Assembly: GCA_022496185.1 (NCBI GenBank)
Contig: WTXG01000025.1
Location: 124,001 to 188,000, forward strand
Source: Multifurca ochricompacta
Taxonomy: Eukaryota > Basidiomycota > Agaricomycetes > Russulales > Russulaceae
Direction: 5' to 3'
DNA length: 64,000 nt
Made by a program: the position numbers and the translations under genes. The notes beneath the pieces are model-generated. The model worked only from the letters and a program-made list of their open reading frames with translations. It ran no database searches and had not been told where the DNA came from. Each line of letters opens with the position of its first letter. The first letter of the stretch is position 1. This document shows, one piece after another, positions 46,014-56,421 of the stretch.

Positions 46014-48264
46014 TCATCGCGCGTAAGGGTGGAACCCGTGCTGTCCACGGTTAGTCACGCGAGCGGGCCCAGGGCCCTGATTCATCCCTGGTCGACCACG
46101 CCCAGCACCCATCATAGCCATATTTTGTCGCATAGCCATCCCCATGCCTCCGGTTCCCATGGCCGCACCCATTCCACCCGCGACCATGCCCCCCATACCC
46201 CCCCCGGTTCCTGCCATACCGATCGGGCCCATGCCGAGACGCATCCCGCCCACCCCACCGCCCATGCCCATGTTATTCGCCATATTACCAGCGGTTGCCA
46301 TAGGGTTCATACTTCCCACACCACCTGCGCCCATTCCGCCCATCGCACCCATACCGAATCGATTCATTCCCATGCCCATGCCCATTCCCATCATGGGATT
46401 GAACCCAGCCATCATACCCATTCCATTCCCCATCATCGCGCTGTAGGGGGTACCCATTCCATTCATCATGCGTTGGTACATCACGGACATGTCACCTGCG
46501 CCAGCGGTATTCATGGTCATGAAAGGCATACTGCTGCCAATGGCTGCGGTATTAGTGCCAGCAGCTTGAGCAGTGTTGAAGTTGTTGTTTGGTGAGGTGG
46601 TATTATGCCGTTGTTGATCACGTTGGCTGCGTGGTTGTGCTGTCTTTACTTCAATCTGAACGCGGGGGGAGGTGGGGGGAAGGAATGAGACTTTAACAAG
46701 GGATAACATAATACAGAAAAACGTATGACACACCTGCTTTTCATCAAGGATGAGCCCCAACTTGCCAACAAGCTGACCATCGTTACTGTTATCTTCAAAG
46801 GTAACAAAGCCGAATCCTTTGGATCGGCCTGTCTCACGGTCGACCATAACCGTCGCGTCAACAACCTTTCCAAATTTGGTAAAAAAAGCACGCATAGAAT
46901 CCGCGGTTGTGTGCGGTGCTAAGCCGCCCACAAAATACCGCGTATTTCGCAGGTGCTCTTCGCGTGGAATTGCGCGTTTAGGGTCAATCTGTGCAAAAAG
47001 AATGCGCCTGTCAGAAACGTGGGAGACGTTCTAGAGGCAGCGCACAGACGGCCTTTCCATCCAGGAAGTGTTCCCGGACCATGACCGCGTTCACCGAAGC
47101 TGGATCCTCGAATGTGAGGAAGGCAAAGCCTCGCGACTTGCCATCGGCATCCCGAACAATTGTGCAGGCATCGACTTTGCCGAACTCGGAAAAATAATTT
47201 CGCAAGCCCTCTGGTTAAGAAAGATAATCACACGCCACCGCACATTCAGCAAGTTAGCAATTGAACATGACATTGCAAAGAGGCAGAGTGAACGAGATAA
47301 AGTACCATCTGTTGTATCCCAGGATAAGCCGCCGACAAACATCTTGCTGTAAGGATGTGGCGGATAGTACCGGAAGGAAGGTGGAAGGGAGGTAAAGCGA
47401 TAGAAGTGCAGATGCAGAGTGGAGGAGGATAGGCGTAGGCATAGGCGTAGCAAAGCGACATAGCGAAGAACAGAAGTAAGTTTGACACCTCGGTAGCAAG
47501 ATATGGAGTAAGAAAAATGAAGACAGTACGTGAAGCGCGAGGCCATCAAAGCTCGCCATATATCTGGTAAGTGCATGTAGCAGAGGAAGACTCATACGCG
47601 TGGACACTACCGCTAAGTAGCTGACGCACTTTTCTGTTTCTGTAGAGACGACTACCAGGCTAGGGGGGCACATCGCCCTTCACGTACAACACGATAGACG
47701 TTGAGATGAATGAGACGGAACACGCACCCTTCGTCTTTCATCTCAGACGGTCTGACTGGCCGGTCGAGTCGCATCTGTGCATCTACAGAATTGGCGCCTG
47801 GACTAAGGGGCGTACTTCCAGTTTGGTTGAATTGTGCGAGACGAGCGGCATCAAGACGCCCTCGTTCCTGGCTGGGCGTTTGGCGATAGGAAGAAGAAAA
47901 CTGCTCTGCAACTTGAGCTGAGTAGGATAGAGGTGCGGCGTTATTAGACGAATTCGGTTTTGGGGGCAGTGCGTCAGCATTTAATCTTGGTTTGGAATCC
48001 AATGTAGGTATAGGTTGTGTTGCCTCTGTGTCTGTGTCGGGGGCGAGGGACACGTCTTCTGGTGGCTCAATAAGCTCAGTAGCAATATTGTCACCAACGT
48101 GGTCATCTATGGTTGAAGGGTTGTCAAGAGTAGAAACGGCAAAATCTTCTTCGAACTCTTCGCCATAAAGACCTGCAAAAAAAAAAAGTTGGAACTGTCG
48201 AAGGGAGATAAAGAGGTGAAATACCATCATAAAGGTTGTCATCCGTTGATTCGACCTTTGCCAT
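46014..48264 (-). CDS. Two-RRM hnRNP-type RNA-binding protein, Hrp1-like
   Basis: Six exons on minus: 48264-48225, 48172-47728, 47346-47306, 47210-47050, 46988-46734, 46655-46014; 527 residues with perfect phases. The first about 165 residues are acidic and disordered. RRM1: GKMFVGGLSWDTTDEGLRNY (RNP2 MFVGGL) with RNP1 KSRGFAFLTF. RRM2: RYFVGGLAPHTTADSMRAFF with RNP1 RSKGFGFVTF. The linker IDPKRAIPREEH between them is a signature of the Hrp1/Nab4 and Musashi/DAZAP1 group. The last about 170 residues are Met/Gly-rich (MGMGMGMGMNRFGMG), a prion-like tail. Yeast Hrp1 is cleavage factor IB for mRNA 3' ends; this is the likely role, but stress-granule hnRNPs of this group are the alternative. Confidence 0.92.
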
Positions 48265-48696
48265 GGGTTTGATGATCAAATACAAGTTGAAGAAGGGGAA
48301 GAGGGAAGGGGAAAGAGGTGGTCCAAGTCTAAGTCATATGGGCGGCTCGGAAAGTACTTTAATAATAGCTTGACCGGGTTTGGGTTTGAGAAACACACAT
48401 ACAGGAACAAATAATACCAAATATCTGTGGCCAGGTCCGTGCGCTTTAAAAAGAGGGCAAGGAAGGAGGGGAGGAGCAATAATTTATAAAAAGTAAAAGG
48501 AAAGGTTAAGGGGATAAGGAATATCAACCTCTGGCTGGCAAGCACTGGTCCAACTGGTAGACACGATACAGTTACTGTAATGCAGCGAGTACATATCAAA
48601 CATTGCGTAGATGAGCGTTAACAGCAATTAATCCAAGCAATCCTCAGATCATCCTTCCTGTGCACCCGTCTATCCGACAGATGACCGCTCAATCAA
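48265..48696. other. Intergenic region upstream of the RRM gene
   Basis: Promoter side of the Hrp1-like gene and 3' flank of the VHS/GAT gene, both minus strand. No recognisable element. Confidence 0.5.
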
Positions 48697-51600
48697 TCAG
48701 TGAACACCATTCACCAACGCCATCTGCTGCATCAAGCGCTGCGTGCGCTCAGCAACCGCGTCGTAAGCATAATGCACTGGCTGTGGCCAGCCCCGGTGGG
48801 GCGAGTCCGAATCCGAATCACTCATCCCACTATCGTCCGGCGCCGGGTTTCTAGTATCGCGGACATCAGTACGCTCGTAGAAGATATCATCTGGGTTGAA
48901 CGCTTCCGCTACACAAGTGTCAGCAATTCCACAGCTGTGCGGGGTGGTGCGTAACTTACGATCTGGCTCTTCCGCCTCGATGAGTCGTCGCTTGCCTAGG
49001 GCCTTCGCGCTCGGTCTGATCGGTGTCCGAATGTCCTCTTCCTCCTCTTCCTCCTTCTCCTCATCGTCTACGATGTCGCCGCCGCTTGAAACGATGATTC
49101 CCAAAGAGGGTACCGCCGGCTTCGACGCGCTGCCATTTGGCACATCAGTGGCGTTAGGCACGGAGGTCAGTAGAGAAGGTCGCGCAAACCCGCCACGCTC
49201 GGGTGATGGTGTGTGGGAACGATGCATAACAAGGCCGGGAGAGCGGGGGCCGTGAGGTGCAGGCGGCGGCAAGGCAAGCGATGGCTGAGGTGTCGCGTAA
49301 TTTTGCTGATGTTGGACAGGGATCGGGGGCAACGGATGGGGCTGTCCCCCATGGGGCTGGAGTGCCACGGGAATCGGCAAAGAGGGGGGTTTTGGGGAAG
49401 GAGAAGGCGATGGTGATGGGCTGCGTGAGGATGAGCCAAGGGATGTAGGAGGTAGGTCTAGGCGGTGCACGTAACCGCGCTCATCCACCACATTCTTCTA
49501 AAGAAGGATGTTCAAATTGTATGAACGGCGCAGTATGCACAGGCAACCTACCGAGCGATCCAGGCGTACTTCTTGTCGACTGCGCTCCATGGTCTCGCGC
49601 TCGATGCCTATCCGTTCAATGTCATCGTACACCCGCAACACGGAGGTAAGTGCCTCGTTTGCCTCGAGCAAGGCGCCAAGTAACTGCTCTTCGTGCGTGA
49701 GCTCAACTGGGGATTCCTCTCCGTTTCCCTGCTTATTGCGGGGTTTACTTGGTATGTTGGGGGTGCCCGGTCCGTTTGGTGAGTTGCGCCGCTTTATCGT
49801 GCGTTGTTGCTGCAACTGCTGGGTTTCACGGGCGGTACGCGAACGATCTGCTCCCGCGGTCGCCCACGGTATTTGTGCGGCAATCAATTCCTGGGAAGTG
49901 AGGCACTTTGTGTGCCACTCCTGTAGTTGTACAATGAGCTCCCCTCTCGCTATAAGAGGGAGATTTCGCTTGCCTTGATGATGTCCTTTTCTCGTAGGTC
50001 CTCCGGAGACGCGAATGCGAGAGCTTCAGAGAGCAATTGTGCATTCCCATGTGCAAAACGACATTCTTGGAATAGTCTCCGCATGTCCTCTTCAGGGGGT
50101 ATTACACGTTGTAATTGTCCGTGATTGGGCACGTCACGCTTCGTTCGGGTCGGCGGTTGTGATGCTGGAGTTTGAGTCTGGTTCTGGGGTTGTGGCTGTG
50201 GCTGTGATGGTTGTGTTTGTGTTTGTGTTTGCGTTTGCAGTTGCGTTTGCGTTTGCGTTTGCGATTGAGGCTGTGACGGAGCTTGAGGCTGAGGACTCGA
50301 CACTGGTGTTACTTGTAGTGATTGAGGATGAATTGTCGGCGGATAGCCAGAAATGGGATTTAATGCGGAGCTCCGCCGTGGTGAAGGAGGATTAAACATG
50401 GCGTCGTCGGGATCGAAGGGCACACCCTACAAGAAGCTTCGGCTTATGAAGTCGACCAGTAAGAAGGTGGAGACTGACCTCGTCGGGTTTCCCAGGAGGT
50501 TTGACTTTCCTCCAAAGAAGACGAAAACTAGATTCACTTTTTAACGGCGTTGCTGAACTTGCATAAGCTGCAGCTGCAAGTACGTCGAGCAAACGCTCGC
50601 GAACAACAGGTGAGGTGCGCTGGGAAGAAAGAACATCATCGAGAGTGTCCATGAACTTGCTTTTCATGCATTGGTGCACGAAAAGCTCAGAAGAGTTCCG
50701 CAGCATGATAGCCCAAAGCTGGTTAGAGGAAATTAGATGAGCGAATGAGTGTGACAAGTAGGATGCATACTCTTGCCGCGGATAATTGCTGTGGTGCTTC
50801 GCCATACCTAAGGTTAGATCGAATCAAGACGGCACGAATGGACCAGAACAGCAAGAACGCACTTGAACTCTCTGCGAAGAGCCTTGGCCGCTTCCTTGGC
50901 GTTCGCTTCGGTAGCTGACGCACGCTCACAAACCTCGAGAACGACTGCCCAGTCTTCGGACGAAGTTGCGGTCAAGTAACCTGGAATAGTTGATTGAGAG
51001 AGGAAGATTTAGGAGTAAAGGATTAAAGGTGGATACCGATCATCCTCATGAGATCATGTTGACCATCTTCCCTGTCGCGGATGTCCCGACGGTCCCTGTC
51101 ACGCTCGCCAGTGCTTGCCCAGCTCCAAAAACCGCCGCGTTCCTTCCTTTCTTCACGAATGGAACCTTCGCTTGGGGCATACACGACCGTTTCGTCATCG
51201 CGGAGGGAGCGTGTCGGGTCGAAGGTTTGCGGAGGGGGAGCGAACTGGGGGTTGAGGGCGTTGAGGATGCTGACTGCTGCAGTACCACCGCGACGATCCT
51301 TCTCGCGTTCTCGAGAATCCTTGGTATGAGAAGACCGGACGGAATTTGTTCCTGGAAACGGTGATGCGGTTCGGGGTGTATTTATAGGAGGGTTGGCGAG
51401 GGGAGGTGAAGCCCCTGGAGGTAGAGAGGCAAGAGAAGACGAACGGGATGATGTTAGAGGAACGTGCTTGGTTGTATCTGGAGTATTGCTGGGGTCTGAA
51501 GGTAGGACATGCCAATGATCATCGTCCGACGAGGTTTGTTGGTGATGGTGGTTGTCGCGAGAGGAAGGAGTGGAACGGAGCTGGTGAAGGGCTTGTAGAG

Positions 51601-51820
51601 AATGATAGTGGGGATGATGAGGTTGGGAAGCATGAAATTCCTGCTGCTGTATAATAATAAATAGACGGGTTGTAAATGAGTAGATGTGAAGGGGTAGAAA
51701 AGATGAAGAAAAGGAAAGGACCTCTAAAGAATTGTTGGAAGTTAGATCTGGAGGGGGCTCCCTCGAAGCTGAGGTGACTTTAGCAAGCTTAGGCTTATCC
51801 CTTGCGAAAAATTTTCGCAT
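48697..51820 (-). CDS. VHS/GAT-domain endocytosis protein, LSB5-like
   Basis: Nine exons on minus: 51820-51722, 51646-51037, 50980-50863, 50807-50771 (37 nt), 50718-50479, 50426-49974, 49920-49552, 49497-48960, 48908-48697; 891 residues with perfect phases. After a Ser/His/Pro-rich N terminus comes a VHS domain (LTATSSEDWAVVLEVCERAS, EAAKALRREFKYGEAPQQLS, LWAIMLRNSSELFVHQCMKS, FMDTLDDVLSS, RERLLDVLAAAAYA). Next is a QT/QP repeat, then a GAT-like helical region (VIPPEEDMRRLFQECRFAHG, ELTHEEQLLGALLEANEALT, YDDIERIGIERETMERSRQE), and a Pro-rich tail with an acidic EEEEEED stretch. Yeast Lsb5 links ubiquitin, Las17 and actin patches; the role here is inferred. The intron after exon 6 starts GCAAGC (GC-AG). 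Confidence 0.88.
50190..50290 (-). repeat. Coding (QT/QP)n dipeptide repeat
   Basis: CAAAC/CAAACGCAAACGCAA-type repeats encode alternating Gln-Thr and Gln-Pro between the VHS and GAT-like parts of the LSB5-like protein. A flexible spacer prone to length change. Confidence 0.8.
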
Positions 51821-52633
51821 GGGGGAATAGAGTCAAGAGAAGAAATAAAAATGGGATGAGGAAAGGAGTAAGAGAATGAGAAATGAGAGACTGATGTGGG
51901 ATCGCACTCGGGCGCTAAACAGACAAGGGTAGGGAGGGATTGGGGTGGGGGTGGGGGAGGGGAGGAGGGGGAGGGGTAGGAGTATGGATAGTATAGTACA
52001 GTATAGTGTTGGTTGTATGGTTTATACTATACTATACTATATATTATATATTATACACTACACTACACTACACTACACTATACACTATATACACTGTACT
52101 ACTAATATTATATACTCTATACCGTACACTATACACCCATACACCCATACGGCTACAGCAAAGTCTGTTGGAATCTCGTCCGCTCGTCCGCCTTCCGCCT
52201 TCAGAGTGTGAGCCATCCTCCGGATCATGTCTCCTCCTCCTTACACCTACTGGGACTGGATACAACACCAGTGCAGTCTATGGGGGGTCGCACAATCTTT
52301 GAGCCGTCTCCTTTCCATGCCATGCCGTCATTCACCGCCGATCCGTCCTCCACAGATATTAGAATAGGCGAGCTTGCTTATCGCCGCGGTCACTCCCCCA
52401 TGTTGCACGTCACGTTCCCCCTCCCCCCCGCCACGCAATGATGTTGACTGAAGGCTTCTCAACCAATAGCAGCTGAACCTAGTGAATGCTTTGGGGGCGT
52501 ATAAAGTCCTGCATACCTTCCTCGCGAAGGAGAGCAAAAAGTGTAAAGGTGTATACAAAAGGCGACGACGGATACACGTAAATGGACACCACTGAAATTC
52601 ATGATTACACTAAATCCCTCATTCATCATGGCG
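51821..52633. other. Intergenic region with simple repeats
   Basis: The promoter side of the LSB5-like gene and the 3' flank of Nnf1. It carries a G-rich tract and then TATAC/CTACA repeats (separate entry). A GCCGGATCCTCC-type CpG-rich patch follows. No gene. Confidence 0.55.
51938..52145. repeat. G-rich tract followed by (TATAC/CTACA)n satellite
   Basis: GGGGTGGGGGTGGGGG at 51940-51980, then about 130 bp of TATAC, ACTATA, CACTA and TATAT units without long unit conservation. It lies about 120-320 bp upstream of the LSB5-like start. Confidence 0.85.
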
Positions 52634-53633
52634 TCATGGCGGAGGGTTAACGGCGCTTTGCGTCTCGGCGGTCAAAAGCGTCCATGCTTGCACATCTTCT
52701 ATAGGTAACTCCTTCCATTTTGCATGGATCTGTGTTAAGCAGCCAGCCCTATCAGTCACCCTGTCATCACGGCCAGCCACTGATACAGGGAAGAGGCATA
52801 TAGAAAAAGGAAAAAAAAAGAAAAGAAAAGAAAAGAAACAGAACCTCGTCGAAGAACGCAAAGATTTCAGCTGTTTTGGTGTCCGCTCGATCCCGTGCTG
52901 CCACATTCTCCTGCACTTCACGGTAAAGTTCCGTATTTTCCCTTTCCATCTGTGTGTAATGTACTCTGTTAGGCGGGCACTCAGGGTTTTGGGGGTTTGG
53001 GGCGGAGGAGGGAACATTACCTCCGCGAGTCGCGCACGGAGTGAGTCGCGCTCCTGTTCGAGGGCGGGTATAGTGCGTGCACGCACCGCCGCGCGGGGCT
53101 GCAGATCTACACGCCAATGGTCTACACCAGGCCCTTCCCCACGCTGACGTCGTGCCCGCGCATCGGTCACTACTTCATGCAGGGTATCTATATGTTTTTG
53201 AACCTCGTATTCCTCGAACAGTTTATTCGTGTTGGTCTGTTTCGCATAAACAGGAGACAAAAAAAAAAGGAAAATAAAAAAAATAAAGATAAAGATAGAG
53301 GAGAGTGAGAATAAGAGAGAGAAGCGGTTCGCATGAGTGTCATGAAAGTAAGAGACGTGCCGCACGGAAACTTACGACGATATGCGATTCGATAAAGTTT
53401 GAGACTGTATTGAAAACACCCTCAGCGCCATTGGGCTGCTCTTCGCACCAGAGAGGAAAACATTCCGAAAAATCTTTATAACTAGAACGATGAAAACGTT
53501 GAGAAACCCACCAAACGAGACGCACACAGGGGTATGGAACGGAGAACACGAACGTCCATTTGTGTGCGGCACGCTGGATAGCAAGTTGAAGAGCCGCGTA
53601 GAATTGAGTCCATCGTTTACTTGGCACTGATGC
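52634..53633 (-). CDS. NNF1: Kinetochore MIND/Mis12-complex subunit Nnf1
   Basis: Nnf1 pairs with Mtw1/Mis12 and links inner kinetochore to Ndc80. Exons on minus: 53633-53376 (may contain one more intron), 53236-53021, 52949-52845, 52729-52634. Seen: KRWTQFYAALQLAIQRAAHK, DFSECFPLWCEEQPNGAEGV, FNTVSNFIESHIV, LFEEYEVQKHIDTLHEVVTD, DLQPRAAVRARTIPALEQER (a typical Nnf1 block), then a coiled coil and IHAKWKELPIEDVQAW. Between KWTF and DFSECF the first exon reads through about 66 nt that family members lack; this contains GTGTTC...TCTAG and looks like an intron, but its phase does not fit simply, so either a base is missing or the insertion is real. It starts 125 bp after the GH3 gene on the same strand. 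Confidence 0.88.
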
Positions 53634-53758
53634 CATGAGTGTTCAACAAACGTTGCCAAGATAGTGAGCAGAGCAGTATCAGTGTTCCTGTCCTGTCCTG
53701 TCCTGTCCTGTCCACACGGGTCGCGTCGCGCGCGGTCATGATGATCACGAGATCCGAT

Positions 53759-55883
53759 TTATATTGGAAATACGTTCCCTCCACACACCGGCACCCTCCC
53801 TTTCGCCTTCTCCTCGCCAAAAATCACGGCAGCCGCTGCATCCAAACCGTTCGCTGTAAACTCAAAGCTCGCCACGTATCCAACGCTATCTAGCCCGTCA
53901 AATACGGGCACATGAGTAAGTCGTAAGGTCCATAACTCGCGAGCACGACAACCCCCCTTGACACCTTCCTTAACCGAAGCACCTCTCGCAGCCGGTCCAA
54001 CTGCCAGGTCGACCGTTCCGCGCTCCGCGTCACGAAAAGTACAGAGGCTGCATGGTTGATTGCGTCTTCCAGTTCTGTGCTGAACGGCTCCTCGGGTGTA
54101 TACACGTCATGTAACGACGCCCCCTTCACGCGTTTGCTAATGCTTTCTGCGAGGGCCAAGTACGATGGCCCTGCCGTGTTACGTAACTTGAGGCCATCTT
54201 TGCGCGGCACGCCATCCGCGTCCGCCACTGCTAGATTCAACGATTCCATGCGTGGGGTAAGCAGAACGACAACTCCTGCTGACTTGGGGAGTGGAATGAC
54301 GCCATCGGGATCTCGGATGAGTGCGATGGAGGATGCATAAGTTTGACGGCTGAGCGTCAAATTCTCTGTCTTCAATCGATCCCACTTCATTTCGTCGAAA
54401 TTTGTTCCAATTATCTGTGACCAGTCTCCCGCAAACGTGTCCTTCAAAACTGCGATTCGCCTACCACTTGCACGCAGCATCTCTTTGTCAAGGGACCCAT
54501 CCTGTATCGCTCTATACGCTTCCTCTATAGCGCTCTTTTGACGAACGAAGCTATGGCATATCATGGCAATGTCGGCACCTGCGCGCAACGCATCCACCGC
54601 GGCTCTTGGAACACCGCCCTCGCGCTCCGCGACGGCCTCCATTTCAAGACAATCGGTGACTACAACGCCATCATATCCAAGAGACCCGCAAAGCAAGTCG
54701 GTGACCACTGCGTTTGAGAGCGATGCGGGTGTGTTGTCACCGGTGATACTAGGGAGGGCCATGTGGCCTACCATGATGGTCGCGGCCCTAACATCGGATG
54801 CCGTTTGGAAAGGTATGAGGTCAGTTTTGGCGAGAGAGGCAGCATCTTTGGAGATAATTGGAAGGGATATATGCGAGTCAACTTGGGTGTCACCATGACC
54901 AGGGAAGTGCTTGGGTGACGGAGCAATAAGAGCCTTTGTCAAGCCGCGGCAGACAGCGGCCACGTATTTAGCGACTTCTTCTGGGACTGCACGAATGCTA
55001 TTATCGGTACAGTGCTAATGAGGATCATCTGCTGAATGTATACCATCGGAAAAGGACCGTACACCTAAGAGAATATTCTTTTTATCGCAGTGCGCGGCCA
55101 ACGGAAGGGGACTAACCCACCTATGACTGGGTTTCGCGGATCGCTGTTCACGTCTGCGACGGGACTGTAAGCCCAGTTTATGCCAGCAAGCTTTAGCTCG
55201 AGAGCAGAAGCTTCTGATATACGCTCCGCGAGGTCTGGCGAGCCAGCGGCGGCTAGTGCCATCGCCCCAGGACTGCCAGATGCCAGATCGAAAAAGAAGA
55301 AGAAGAAAAAGGCGGTTAGTGTCAGCCGAACAATTAATCCATGCCGGTACGGACAATTGTGTACCGGCTTCATCGCTGCGAGCAACGCTAAAGGCTGAGA
55401 CAAGACCTGGAGTAGCACAACTCAGCGAGTCTTCCGAATCGTGCTGCTAAGACGGCCAGACCGTTCTCTTGATCCGTTCCAATCATAAGTGGGCGTTGAT
55501 GACCAGCATCCTTAGCTATCTGTTGGAGCTTCTGCACCAGGGCATGTACTTGCTTCGCGCCTTCCCACTCACTCAGAGACACCTATGTGCCAAAGAGGGA
55601 TTGTATACGCACTCTGAACGTTGCGCTTCATGAGAATGATATTTCTGTGGTGCATAATAACAACGGTCAGAAGTTGAAATGATAGTAGGTACCATTGAGC
55701 GGACAGACCCGACATGATAGTCTTTGATCAGGACTTGAATGTCATAACTCGCGTCGTAGCCATTGAAGCCAACGACAAAGTGCTTAATTTGCAAATGGTA
55801 CCGGGGGTTGGAGAGACGTGCTTGTTGTAGAACGACCAACTCACCTGACCGATTTCCCGTCTTATTTCATCTGTCAACTCCAT
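53759..55883 (-). CDS. Glycoside hydrolase family 3, beta-N-acetylglucosaminidase type
   Basis: No signal peptide is seen: the start is MELTDEIRREIGQ, then FVVGFNGYDASYDIQVLIKD. Further blocks: NIILMKRNVQ, WEGAKQVHALVQKLQQIAKD, RPLMIGTDQENGL (substrate-binding), GTQFPGAMALAAAGSPDLAE, INWAYSPVADVNSDPRNPVI, APSPKHFPGHGDTQVDSHIS (the KHFPGHG signature of NagZ-like GH3 enzymes), ATIMVGHMALP, GVVVTDCLEMEAVAE (with the nucleophile Asp). A GH3 C-terminal domain follows. A stop at 53890 interrupts; one base added near 53910 restores YVASFEFTANGLDAAAAVIF to a stop at 53759. The phase also looks off near 55435-55460 and 55030. Intracellular turnover of GlcNAc glycans is the likely role. Confidence 0.85.
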
Positions 55884-56421
55884 TGCACGAACGTTCACGA
55901 CACAATGAATGATACGGATGAGGGAGGAGGCCTTTCCAATCTCGGATTAGTGAGAGTACGCAGGGCAGGCCACGCCCACACATTTCCCACACCATATCAT
56001 CCGTGATTCCCGTCCGCTTTAATTTCCTGGCTGGGCTGCTCATTAATCGCCTCCGACTCCACTCTACAACCCGCCCAAACTCTATTCACACGCACTTAAT
56101 TCACCATCAACTTGATCGCTGGCCGCGGGGTGGCGGATTAGTGTGGTGTGGTGTCGCCATCACCCTGCCAACCAAAATAATTCTTTTTCGCAGACGCAGC
56201 AACAGCAGCAACAGCAGCAGCAGCTTCATGGGATGGGATATATGCGATGGGGCTTTGTTATTTTTAGTTTTTAGATTATTAACATGCATTTATTGACACC
56301 CTCCCTCTTTCCTCCCTCTTTCCTCCTTCTTTCTCCACCTCCCCTTCTCCTTCTCCTTCCCAACTTCTACTCTTCCCATCTACCCTCCCCATCCTTTTGG
56401 TCCTGCGGCTGACTTGTGTCC
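55884..56421. other. Divergent promoter region, GH3 / GH79
   Basis: About 540 bp. It has a CAG-type repeat (56196-56223) and a long CT-rich tract (56299-56400) directly before the GH79 start, as in other strongly expressed fungal promoters. No gene. Confidence 0.5.

Noticed and set aside
46029..46595. Plus-strand His/Ser/Thr-rich frame
   Set aside because: Antisense of the ATG/GGN-rich Met-Gly tail of the RRM protein; composition is a by-product of that repeat.
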